Made by a program: the position numbers and the translations under genes. The notes beneath the pieces were generated by a model that was given only the letters and a program-made list of their open reading frames with translations, searched no databases and had not been told where the DNA came from. This document shows positions 38,119 to 47,689 of a DNA stretch of 64,000 nucleotides, piece after piece. Position 1 is the first letter of the stretch. Each line of letters starts with the position of its first letter. Source of the stretch: Cyanodermella asteris (taxonomy: Eukaryota; Ascomycota; Lecanoromycetes; Ostropales; Stictidaceae); contig UYJD01000009.1 in assembly GCA_900618795.1 (NCBI GenBank), positions 186,001-250,000 of the forward strand. The letters run 5' to 3'.

Positions 38119-41100
38119 ATGTCTCGAACTCCGGCGCGCACCGCAGGCTGCTACTTTTGGCAGCCTAGCGGAAATTGGGGCAGCTGGAACCAGCTACCCA
38201 TGGTGGAGTGCAAGGCACATACCGTCATCAAGGGCTCTGCCACTCGCACCCGGTTGAAGCAATACTACAACAACGTCAACTCCAGCGATATCGAGAAATG
38301 CCAGTATGCTTTTCCCTTGTACGATGGCGTGTCTGTCGTTGGTTTCAAATGCCAGATCGGAGCCAAGGTGCTCCAAGGTATTGTCAAGGAGCGCGAGGAA
38401 GCCAAACAGGAGTTTAACAAGGCGGTTGCTGCTGGTGAGAGTGCTGGTCTGATGGAGCAGAGTTTGTCGGCCAGTGACGTCTTCAGCACTACTCTTGGTA
38501 ATATACCCAAGAGCAGCACGGTGATTGTGACCGTTGAGTATATCACCGAACTGAAGCATGACCTCGAGACCGACTCTTTGAAGTTCGAAATGCCAACAGG
38601 TGAGTCTACTGCTCAAGTTGCCGTTATGTTGTACTAACCGCAGTAGGAATCGCACCTCGATACGGTGGATCACAAGACGCTCACCTGTACCCTTGCGAGG
38701 CACATCTCTTGCCCGCAGCGAAGAATTTCGAGTGGACCTGTGACATACATAGTCCGACTGCTATTACCAAAGTTGAATCACCAACCCATGCCGTCTCCGT
38801 CACCCTCGGTCAACTCTCAACTGAGGCCGAGACTGACGAGCCCGACTTCAAGAAATGTTCCGCCAAAATGACAATGCAGAAGGAATCCGGCTTGTCGAAA
38901 GAGCTGATCCTGACGGTCAAGTCCAAGGGTATCAAGGATCTGGTTGCACTTTGGGAGACTCATCCTGAGGTCCCGAACCATAGCGCCCTAATGACCACGC
39001 TCGTACCGAACTTTGCCCTGCCGCAGATCAAACCCGAAGTCGTCTTTGTTTGTGACCGAAGTGGAAGCATGGCTGGCAGTTCGATTACGACGCTTGTGGA
39101 TGCGCTACGAGTTATGCTGCATTCGCTTCCGGCCAACGGCATCAAGTTAAACATCTGCTCTTTCGGATCCCACCATTCGTTCCTCTTCGATAAGAGCCAG
39201 TCGTACACCAAGCAAACCTTGAAACAGGCGTCCGATCACCTCAACAACTTCGGCGCTGACTACGGCGGGATCGAGACCGAGCGACGATTGAGCAACGCTA
39301 TGGCGACATTCCGCTTGAGATCATCCTCCTGACGGACGGCGACATCTGGAGCCAAGAGTCCTTGTTCAACTATCTGAACGAGAAGGTTGCCGAGAGCAAC
39401 AAGCAGATCCGGGTGTTCCCTCTCGGAATCGGCCACGGTGTGTCGTCTGCCCTCATTGAAGGCGTCGCCCGAGCTGGAAGCGGCTTTGCGTCAACAGTCA
39501 TGCCAGGAGAGCGCATGGACCAGCGGTGCATGAGAATGCTCAAGGCGGCCCTGAGTCCCCACATCACCGACTACAAGCTCGAAGTAGTTTATGAGAAGGA
39601 AGGAGAGGATACCTTTGAGATGGTCGAAAGCGTCGAAGAGGCTAGCGAGCTTGCAATCCGCGCAAAGACCACCGAGACGAGCGAGACACCCAAGACGGCC
39701 GAAATCACCAAAAGAAAGAGCGTCGCGAAGAAGGTTATCTCTCTCTTCGACAGCAGCGCCAACGCCGACGACACGAAGGCCGCCGCGGCGAACGCCAACA
39801 TCCCCAAGCTGGATGCACCCAAGATCTTGCAAGCTCCGTTCAATATGCCATCACTGTATTCATTCTCCCGCAGCACTGTTTATTTGATGCTCGGACCCGA
39901 ATCTACCCAGCGAGTGCCCAAGACCGTCGTCTTGAAAGGGAGTCTAGATGGCAATGAGCTCAAGCTCGAGATCCCTGTCATGAACACCGGCAAGTTCCGG
40001 ACCATCCACCAACTCGCAGCTCGACGTGCGGTACAGGATCTAGAAGAAGGTCGCGGTTGGCCGTTCGCTGCAAAGACGGATGACGAGAAGCCGATTCGTG
40101 AAGCTCATCCTAGTTCATTTGATGATGTTGTTAAGGCTGAGGCTGTGCGATTAGGAACTACGTTTCAGGTCATGAACAGATGGTGCTCGTACGTGGCTCG
40201 TGAGCGTGCTGCTCGTAAGTCCAAGTCTTGCCAACATAATAACCTCTCTCAACCAAGCAGTTCCATTGACTTAAGCGCAGATGATAAGAAGTCCAAGGGC
40301 AAGATGGATATCGATCAACCCCACGCCCACGGTGGCGGTGATGCAATCGCCTCCGAGGCGGATCAATCATACGACAGCGACGAAAGCAACGACAACATGG
40401 GATTTGGTCTCTTCGACTACGACGACGACGACGACTCAGTGCTCATCGGCCAGCCCAGCAACAGTCCCGCTGTCGGATCTCCCCAGAATGTATCAATGAG
40501 GGCCCCGCGCAAACAGCTCGCCTCGAAAGCTGCGAGAATGGCAGCACCTGTAAGTGATACCCCTCTTTCCTCTGTTTTTGATTCCAGTTCTCTTTCTCAC
40601 GGCCAGCCGCCCCCTCCTTATTCTCGCAACGCCGGGTCAGTCCTTTCAACATCGCAAGGCCGACGAGTACCGTCACGGATGGCGGGGAAACAGCCGATGG
40701 CTCTGTCTATGGCTGCGCCTCAAGGAATGGACTACGGCACTGTGAGCAGCTATAGTGCGCCTCCTCCGCCTCCGGACTCCGCCTCCAACTCGGAATACAG
40801 GCCTTCGCTCAACGATTCGAGGAACGAACTGCCTCGCAAGCTTTCACTACTACCTACCCGGGGGGCGTCTGACAATGTTGTCTCTCCTCCAGGAGCTGAT
40901 TCTGGCGCATCACCCAGTGGCCACGCGAGGAAGATTCCTTTTTTGAAAGCAGCGGGACGACAGATGGAGAAAGCCTTTGGCCGCAACTCGACTCACACAT
41001 TTCAACAGGTCACCTCTGGAAGCGGACTCTTTGGCGGACCTGCCATTGCAAAGACCGGGACCGGAATGCAGCCGCAGGCGCAGCAACAGCAGGTGCAACA

Positions 41101-42782
41101 GCGCCAGGGAGCTGGCTTGTTCGGAGGAGGCCAACAAAGCCCGCCCCCACTATTTGGAACTGCTGCAACAACTCAGGCAATACCGTCGTTATTTGGATCC
41201 TCTGAACCGACGGCGAGTCCCTTCCAACAACAGCGAGCAGTGCCACAGATGCACGGCTCTGGACTATTTGGGGGGCCTTCCCGAAGCTCGCCGTCGCCGT
41301 TTACAACTACTGCGACAGCCCCTCAGGGACCCCAAAACCCGTTTGCCACTTCCGCATTCTCTGCGAATTTCCAACAGCAGCAACGATCGATATTTGGCCA
41401 GGCATCCGGCTCTAGCCCAGCGCCAGGTCAAGCGTCGCTTTTTGGGGTTGTACAGGACTCATCAGTCTTTATTGAAACAACACCTAAGGTAAGTGCCCAC
41501 CGCGAAAGCATTGGATTTATCATCAAATATATCTCGGATCCCCAAATCTCGTCACTATTCCCGGTCTTTGGTTCCTGCGCGTTCTCGTTCCTCGTTCCTC
41601 GTTTTTCCAACCAGTTCTCCTGGATTTTGATCCCTGGCTCCCAAATCCTCATCGTTCCTCTCGGTGAAATCCTCAGCAATCTCCCATCGTGGCACTTACA
41701 GTTCATGTGAGCAGAACAAATGCTTATATGATTTCTTGCAGGTTCCGCTGCCTCCACCCGCTCCAGCATCTAACTTTCTCGGAGGGGGAGACTTGGACTT
41801 CGCGTCCATGGAAGCCGGGGATGTCCTCGATCAGTTCGATTTCGAGGCTTTCATCGAGGATGGCAATCAAAACCCCGATAACTTTACCTTTGATATGAGC
41901 GATTTCGACGGGGCCGGAGCAGACGGGTGCGAAGAGGTCCTAAAGGAGGAGAAGGTGGAGTCTAACGAAGAATACTTGGGCGATGGCTTTGACAACTTCG
42001 ACGAGCGACCCAGAACGATGGTGGATCAACAGGCGCAAGAGATACAATGCTCTATGGCGCCGCCAAACGTGGCCCACCAAGCGGTAGCAGTACAACGCTC
42101 TTCGGCACCGGACAAGTCACAGCGCACACCCGTGGAGAGCACTGGAGTCGATCGTAACAGGGATCATGTAACAGAATTGAGTGATGATGGTGCTAACCTA
42201 CGTGTTTCACAGAGTAGCGCACCGGTTCGTGATATGGTCCGCGGCCAAGGCAGAGGCGGCCAATTCAGACAAAGGACTGCCGACGCAGGTCGCGGAGGTT
42301 TCGCTGGGGGACCCTTGGGCAGTTTCGGCGGCGCGGTAGCGGCCAGCACTCGGCCCCTCAAGGTCAAAAAGGAAGCCAGAGATTTCGACATGGGCGGGGG
42401 CGTAGAGCATCCGATGGCTGCCAAACCCAGGCCGACCCCCGTCCCGACGTTTGCTGACGATGCGTCGCGTGTCCGGTTCTTGATCTCGCTGCAAGCATTC
42501 GATGGCAGTTTCGAGACGAGTGGTGATGCGCACGCAACGCTCGCGAACGTTTTGGGGATTGAGAAAGAGAAGGTCACCACGGATCCGGGGGTCAAGGGGG
42601 CGGATGAGACGGCTTGGGTGACGGCGCTGGTGTTGGCGTACCTTGAGCTCAAGATGATTTCGGAGAAGGACGTTTGGGAGATGAGTGCCGAGAAGGCAAA
42701 GACTTGGTTGGTGGAGTTTGCGGCTGAGAAGGGGATGGATTTGAAGGAGTTGTTGCAGAAAGCGGAGGAGGCGCTCAAGTGA
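38119..42782 (+). CDS. VIT/vWA domain protein with histone H3-like segments and LFG repeats
   Basis: Exons seen: 38119..38599, 38647..about 39283, a frame change without splice signals, about 39283..40214, 40281..41488 and 41742..42782; about 1430 residues. A further 57-nt intron 40550..40606 (GTAAGT donor) is optional. The N-terminal VIT domain (YFWQPSGNWGSWNQLPMVEC to EYITELKHDLE) is followed by a vWA domain with the metal-binding DRSGSMAGSS and, in the second frame, YGDIPLEIILLTDGDIW. VIT plus vWA occurs in inter-alpha-trypsin inhibitor heavy chains and in vault PARP4; here there is no signal peptide, so it is intracellular. Then come an acidic patch (DYDDDDD), the H3 segment APRKQLASKAAR (40502-40537), LFG/GLFG repeats (41020-41455), and a conserved helical C terminus (VRFLISLQAFDGSFE, then WVTALVLAYLEL) like PARP4-type ends. 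The function is unknown. The frame break means either a damaged gene or a sequence error. Confidence 0.78.
38600..38646 (+). other. Intron of the VIT/vWA gene
   Basis: 47 nt, donor GTGAGT, perfect TACTAAC branch sequence ending 12 nt before the AG at 38646. It joins EMPT to GIAPRYGG in phase. Confidence 0.9.
39270..39320 (+). other. Frame discontinuity inside the vWA domain
   Basis: The first frame reads NNFGADYGGIETE and then diverges to a stop at 39330. The -1 frame picks up as RATIEQRYGDIPLEI and stays open for about 780 codons. In relatives of this fold GGTE is followed after about six residues by a strand of the type RRYxDxPLEILLLTDG, so a small deletion of roughly ten bases would explain it. 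No GT-AG pair fits and no slippery heptamer is visible. Confidence 0.7.
41010..41460 (+). repeat. Coding LFG/GLFG-type repeats
   Basis: Six to seven spaced motifs in the VIT/vWA protein: SGLFGGP, GAGLFGGG, PPLFGTA, PSLFGSS, SGLFGGP, RSIFGQA and ASLFGVV, separated by Gln/Ser/Pro/Thr-rich spacers. This is the pattern of nucleoporin FG domains that bind transport receptors. The repeats are protein-level and not a DNA satellite. Confidence 0.8.
41489..41741 (+). other. Long last intron of the VIT/vWA gene
   Basis: 253 nt, donor GTAAGT, acceptor TTCTTGCAG. It is longer than the other introns in the window and joins ETTPK to VPLPPPAPAS in frame. The first frame stays open almost to the end of it, so intron retention would give a shorter protein ending near 41710. 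Confidence 0.75.
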
Positions 42783-43199
42783 GACCGATAGTCACCAGGC
42801 TCAAGACGAAGGACTGAAACTTCGGGGACGAATGGTCTTGAAGCGATAACGTCCGGAGAGGTACTCACTCATGTCAGGTCGCGTGTAGGTAGTCAAATTC
42901 AAGAATCTCCAACCGATCGTTTTCCCCAAGTTCAGAAACGCCCACTGCTCAAAATAGCCCAACTTCATAACCCTTTTCTAGCTTTTACTCGTAAAGACAG
43001 GGCAACCAGTTCGCAAACGCTTTGTTAAAACTATCCAATCCCCTTTTTCGCTGCACCAAAGTCACCACCCCTCAGTTTCCAAAGTTTCCAAAACTCCCAG
43101 CCGCCACATGCGCCATCTCCTCATCTACAATCCCGAACCGTTCCCCTCCCTCCGGAGACAGGCCACACCCCGGAACTTCCTGCGAGTATCTAGCTCCTC
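42783..43199. other. Intergenic after the VIT/vWA gene
   Basis: About 420 nt with no supportable gene. It includes the presumed 3' UTR of the VIT/vWA gene and sequence beyond the truncated end of the S28 peptidase pseudogene. Confidence 0.5.
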
Positions 43200-43793
43200 A
43201 CCGATTCCGGCGCGTCGAGGTCCATGTCCACGCCGAAGACGGCAAACTCACTCCCATCGAAGCCCGGAAAATCCGGGTGATTGGCGAAATACGCCACATC
43301 CCCGGGCGCTCGGTCGATCGTATAGTACTCATACGAGCAACCCGCGGTCACGTTCGCGAGGTACCCGCTATTCGTGGGACAGGGATGACTGGCGCCGTAG
43401 TAGCGGTGTTCCCAGTAGACGGTCAGACGGTGGTGTGGTTTTGCGAGCTCGAGGGTGAGGTGAGGTGGGTGAGATGGGTGAGATGGGTGAGATGTCGTTG
43501 CCGAGGACGTGTTGAGCGGAGACGGGGTCCGGAGGTCGATTTCGGCCGCAGGAGTAGATTAGGATGGGGCCGCCGGGGGTGTAGTAGGCCGGGTTGAAGT
43601 AGGAGTGGTTGAGGAACGGTGCGGTTGTCGTTTTTGTTGAAGTTGTCGATGGGGAGAGCGACGGTGGGTGTCTCCACGTTTACATAGGGTCTGTTGTGTT
43701 AGTACCAACGTAGGTGGCTCTTGGAAGGGTGCCTTTTCTGGCGTCTACGACAAGTGCGAAGATTGCTAGTCTGAGGAACTGGAATGCAGCCAT
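43200..43793 (-). pseudogene. Serine carboxypeptidase S28 (prolyl carboxypeptidase-like) fragment
   Basis: On the minus strand an N-terminal S28 peptidase region is spread over three reading frames. ATG 43793 opens a signal-peptide-like MAAFQFLRLAIFALVVDARK; then VETPTVALPIDNFNK (the S28 'PIDHFN' block), SYFNPAYYTPGGPILIYSCG, and HRLTVYWEHRYYGASHPC (the conserved WEHRYYG). The match runs on to DVAYFANHPDF and then ends at stops. A TACTAAC...CAG near 43700 shows a former intron. A 9-bp tandem repeat lies between the second and third blocks. Intact members have about 500-560 residues with Ser, Asp and His catalytic residues further on; all of that is missing here. So this is a truncated, frame-broken host gene. 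In life the family removes residues after proline in secreted peptides at acid pH. Confidence 0.8.
43467..43493. repeat. Three copies of a 9-bp tandem repeat
   Basis: GGGTGAGAT repeated three times, with a related GGTGAGGTGAGG just before it. It lies within the S28 peptidase pseudogene where one frame would read Ile-Ser-Pro repeats. The unit is a multiple of three, so it does not itself change frame. Confidence 0.85.
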
Positions 43794-44522
43794 CGTGGAG
43801 ACTTTGGGTTGGGTGTACAGGCCTTCGGCCCAGACTTGAAGCGAAAGAGCCTTGCGTCACATTTGTACATGTTCGACTTCATGTCTCCGTCAGCTTCCAT
43901 GAGGCCAAATCTGGATAACTGACAGCGGGACATACACTAGCAAGCTGGTTCTGACATCGCATGCAAGACAGGAGTCCTTCGAGTTGAAAGTTGTGGAACA
44001 AATGGGGAAACCAACAGACGATCACAGGTTTGAGACTTCAGACGGCCAGCAAAGAGCTTGACGTGTGTATACCAGCAATCACAGACAGCCGAAAATTGGG
44101 GTATCCGTGAGTTTCATTGGCTGGCTTGGGTTCTTTCCGCAACCTTGCGAAAACGTGGAAGACTCATAATCATGGATAGTGAAAGGGGGACAGGATAGCG
44201 TTTAGAGCAAATTTCGCTCGGACTGAGAACTTTTCGGTAATCGATACCCAACATATCGCCAGGACGTTGTACAGAAAAAAAAAATTAAGCCGACATTCCA
44301 TGAAAATACCGCCCTGAACCGCGGGTTTGCCGATTCTTTCAGAACTGTTCGTCTCTATCTCCCGTTGACTGGATGATTATGCATAAAAGAGCAGCCTCTG
44401 AATGTGCAGGTGCAACAAACAAGAGAAGGTCTATCTCTGAGCTTGATAGCCTCAGAGTGATCAATATGGGCTTGTCAGGCTCTAGACCAAGCTTGCTCTT
44501 GCGTCAGGGGTGGTACCAGTTG
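43794..44522. other. Gene-free stretch before the 5S gene
   Basis: About 0.7 kb, no coding signal; includes an A10 run near 44276-44286 and the sequence upstream of the S28 pseudogene. Nothing else recognised. Confidence 0.5.
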
Positions 44523-44535
44523 GCAAAAGTACAAA
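44523..44535 (-). terminator. Pol III-type T runs after the 5S gene
   Basis: On the minus strand the gene end runs into TTTT and, a few bases on, ACTTTTGCC. Runs of four T are the usual RNA polymerase III stop signal. Confidence 0.6.
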
Positions 44536-44654
44536 ACATACAACAGCGAGGATTCCCCAGTGGTCACCCACCTGAGTACTAACCCGCCGATCTGTAGCTT
44601 AGATATGGCAGAGCGGACGGGATGCCTCGTTCTCTACAGTCTGTGGTCGTATGT
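44536..44654 (-). rRNA. 5S ribosomal RNA
   Basis: A 119-nt minus-strand match to fungal 5S rRNA. It starts ACATACGACCACAGACTG and ends CCTCGCTGTTGTATGT, so the two termini pair (ACATAC with GTATGT) as helix I. Internal landmarks are CATCCCGTCCGCTCTGCCAT (helix II/III and box A region) and GGTGGGTGACCACTGGGGAAT (loop E/helix IV). The copy lies alone among protein genes, as in Neurospora and many other Pezizomycotina where 5S genes are dispersed instead of being inside the rDNA unit. A few positions differ from common fungal sequences, so I cannot tell a functional copy from a mildly diverged one; the intact termini and promoter favour function. Confidence 0.92.
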
Positions 44655-44992
44655 GCTTGAGCACGCTTTCAAAAAGCAATATAATGCTGCGTTGCAGAAT
44701 GAGCCGGTCAGCTGGGACGGCATTACCAGGCTCAGGCGATGACAGCCGGTGCCACATTAGACCGCCCCGAAGAACTGTCCAATGACAACGCTGGAAAACG
44801 GACTCATCGAGAGCTAATTGTCTTCATGTTTGCCATTAATCGCATTTATGAAGACAGTGATCGGGTCACAGAATCTGCGGCTCATTTCCGGTACAGTATC
44901 ATGATTATCTACCTTATGCTATGGAATACGCCTGAGATACGTCCGGCCCAGCGCTAAGCCTTTTGTCCGGGGAACAACATGACCTCTGTATA
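44655..44992. other. Short intergenic stretch between 5S and subtilisin genes
   Basis: About 340 nt. Apart from the 5S TATA element near its left edge I see nothing; it also contains the 3' flank of the subtilisin gene. Confidence 0.5.
44679..44685 (-). promoter_or_regulatory. TATA-like element of the 5S gene
   Basis: Minus-strand ATTATAT, 25 to 31 nt upstream of the first transcribed base. Dispersed fungal 5S genes such as those of Neurospora carry a TATA box near -29, so position and sequence agree. Confidence 0.7.
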
Positions 44993-46813
44993 TCATTTTG
45001 GACCATTTTGGCTAGGTGCGGGCCGCCACCCTAGACAATTGTGACCACCGAAATCCAGTAAGCACCCTTCGAGAAACTCCGCGGGCCGGAGTTGTGTCAA
45101 ATGATGCGTCTTGAGGCCCATCGGGTCGTTTTCTGGGATGGAAAGCTTGCAAGCGATGACCCCGGCGACCAGCGGTGCAGCTGTGGAGCATTAGTCAATC
45201 TGCTAGGAGCTTCTCAGGATGTTTCTTACCCAAAGATGTACCGCTACCGGTCGGTGTATTCGGCGCGCCGACATAAGGTGCTCTGGGAAGATCTTTCGTT
45301 GGAAGGCCGTCCGGGGTCCACGCCGGAACATGCGTACCCGGTGCCCAGACGAAGAAATTTGCTGCTGGTATTAGTACTTCTGACATTCCGCTGCCTTACG
45401 CACGAGACTGTTGTAGTATGCAGACTATGACTCGGCCTCAGGTCTCATGAGAAGGGCACTTACCAGGTCTGAACTCGGCCTTTTGGTGGAGCATGTTGGA
45501 GCTTGGATTGTTTTTCTTGCCCGAGTCAAGGTTACCAACCAAGATAACTTCTTCTATGTCGAGTGGCGACTTGGTGTTAACCGACAAGGACCCATCGGTA
45601 ATATCCTTTGGGTTCTGTGTGGTCAGACTGCGCTTGAAACAGGTCAGTGAAACATTGGCAGCAGAATGGGCTGCGGGACATACTCCATTATTCCCCGCCG
45701 CAACGACGACCGGCACTCCCAGTTTGATGATTTCTTTGATAAGCTCTGTAATATTCCAGTTCGCGGACTCGCCAGGTTTGCTGTCGATGAATTCCAAAGA
45801 GATGTTGACCACTGCTCTGTGCTTCTTTTCCTGCCGTTCCAGTATTTCGAGTAACGCAACCATTGCCAGGGTTTCCGAAACCCTGTGCGCACCTCCTTCC
45901 TCTGAAATTCCTGCAGGACGGTCTGTGTTCATGCAAACAAGCTTGGCGAGCGGTGCGCTGCCACAAAGCTGGGATGCGGCAGATATAGCGACATTTGTAC
46001 CATGGAATGTCTGTTTGTCACTATCCTCCGAGTCGAGAAAGCTAATTGTAGGTCTTTCGAACTTCTCCCCTATCTGTCTCTGGACATTCGCATCGTAGTA
46101 CTCGATCTGGTCGGGATGAAAGTGTCCGCTTTCCTTCTGTGAGGATGTGAGTAAGTGGTCATCACAGTCAACCTTGCACCTACCATGGCTTTTTCATGCA
46201 TGCCGCTATCAAGAATATAGATTGTGACACCGTCGCCCAAAGGTTTACATGCATTGTATGTGAATGGATAGCTCTTTTTCTTCGCTTCATCCGTTGTCGT
46301 TGCGTAAACAGCGAATTCACTGTCAAAGTCGGCCTGAGTATTCGAGATGAATGAAGTCGCCCAGCTCTGCGAGATCAGGTTCTGCGTAGCGAAAGAAGAA
46401 TATGTCCCGAGTCGTTCGAGTCGAATGTTGCTCACCTGTACCGCGGTCAGTCGGAGGTACACACTGGCGACCTAGGCGGCTTGAAGACTCACTTCCTTTC
46501 TTGCACGGATCTTCTCCTCGATATCAGCGTTGAACATGCCGAAATACACCGACATTTTGGGTGACGAATCGCCATTGGGGTAGTCGATGACGCGAGTCAC
46601 GTTGGCCGGACCTCTTGTGCTAGGCACCGTTTGGCGTTCACACTGCCGATGCACGAAATCCAGGTGCTCTTTTCTCTGAGCTGCAGAGAGTCCAGGCTCC
46701 AAGGTAACGATGTAGGAGTTTGGCACTGTCCGCATTACATCATCCGCAGCGGCAGTAGCGGATTTCGTAAGCTTGGTGATGCTAATCACTGGCGCTCCTA
46801 GTTTGTCTGGCAT
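44993..46813 (-). CDS. Subtilisin-like serine protease (S8, proteinase K-type), apparently without signal peptide
   Basis: Five exons on the minus strand: 46813..46493, 46435..46184, 46136..45464, 45361..45230 and 45180..44993; 521 residues with all phases matching. Exon 1 carries an I9 propeptide (SYIVTLEPGLSAAQRKEHLD). The catalytic set is visible: Asp in IYILDSGMHEK, His in TFHGTNVAISAA, the oxyanion Asn in VVVAAGNNG, and Ser in GTSLAAPLVAGV. The last Ser motif is completed only by splicing intron 4 (49 nt, GTAAG, CTAAT branch). Unusual points are DSGM and HGTN in place of the common DTGI and HGTH. The first Met (MPDKLGAPVISITKL) lacks a secretion signal; an upstream mini-exon ATGTCAGCAACAG followed by GTAAGA near 46925 exists but does not join in phase. 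It may be intracellular or its first exon may be missing from my model. Confidence 0.85.
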
Positions 46814-47689
46814 GATGCCAACTCTCGATTGCTGTCTAGAAGGACAGCACCGTGTTCAGATGAAGAACGACCTTGAAGCAGCGCGACAAGATCATTAAAT
46901 ACATTTGTCTTACCTGTTGCTGACATCTAGACACATCGGTTGGATAAAAGCCAATTGGAGTATACGGCGTGATAGTGGCTGCATTTCAGCTCAGACCTTG
47001 AAAGTGATGACCAAAATAATGCACGGGCCGTCGGATCTACTCCAGACGAATGTTCAGCTCTGGACTTGACCAGGCATGGCTTTGTGGCAGCGTTCGCACT
47101 GAGCTGACTGCGGGTGCATGGTCAACGTGTGCTGGGTAGGTAAAGACATCTCAAAGTCTGCCCGCTAAGCAATTTCGGGGACCAGCGCCGCCACAGGATC
47201 CTTTCAACCCCTGTTGCTCAGCTGCACTGTCGCTGGCCGGCTTATATGACAAGTCCATCTAGACCCTGACACGATACTAAGCGAGCTCTCTTTCTGCCTT
47301 CCGAAAGGATCCAAAGGATCCTGCATTCGGCGGTTCGTGCCGCGCACCTTATTGTGACGAAGTTTGCTTCAAGGCTTGCAAAAGGTGGTCATTACTTGCC
47401 TGGATATTTTCTACACGCATCTTGTAGACCTCCAATAGGTATATGGGATTGACGAGCGAATTAGACTCTTAGAAACTACGCAAAGACCATGTAGTAAATT
47501 GATGCATACCTTGGGGTCCGCTACAAATGCCTATGATGATGAGTAGCAGATCAGCCGATACTATTCGATCTCGTTGATGGCTTCACATGCCACGTGATAC
47601 TCAAAGAGGGGACCAGAACGTAAAAGCATTATTGAATAGAATTACAGCCTCGAATTGGTACCAGATCGTCCGACTTGCAAGATGCTCAA
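46814..47689. other. Gene-free stretch upstream of the subtilisin gene
   Basis: About 0.9 kb. It should hold the subtilisin promoter and perhaps a missing first exon. No other coding signal, RNA gene or repeat recognised. Confidence 0.5.

Noticed and set aside
45195-45386. Stop codon after GTSLGKKHPEK as evidence that the subtilisin is truncated
   Set aside because: A 49-nt intron with GTAAG donor, CTAAT branch and CAG acceptor removes it and restores the normal GTSLAAPLVAGV end, so the gene is intact there.
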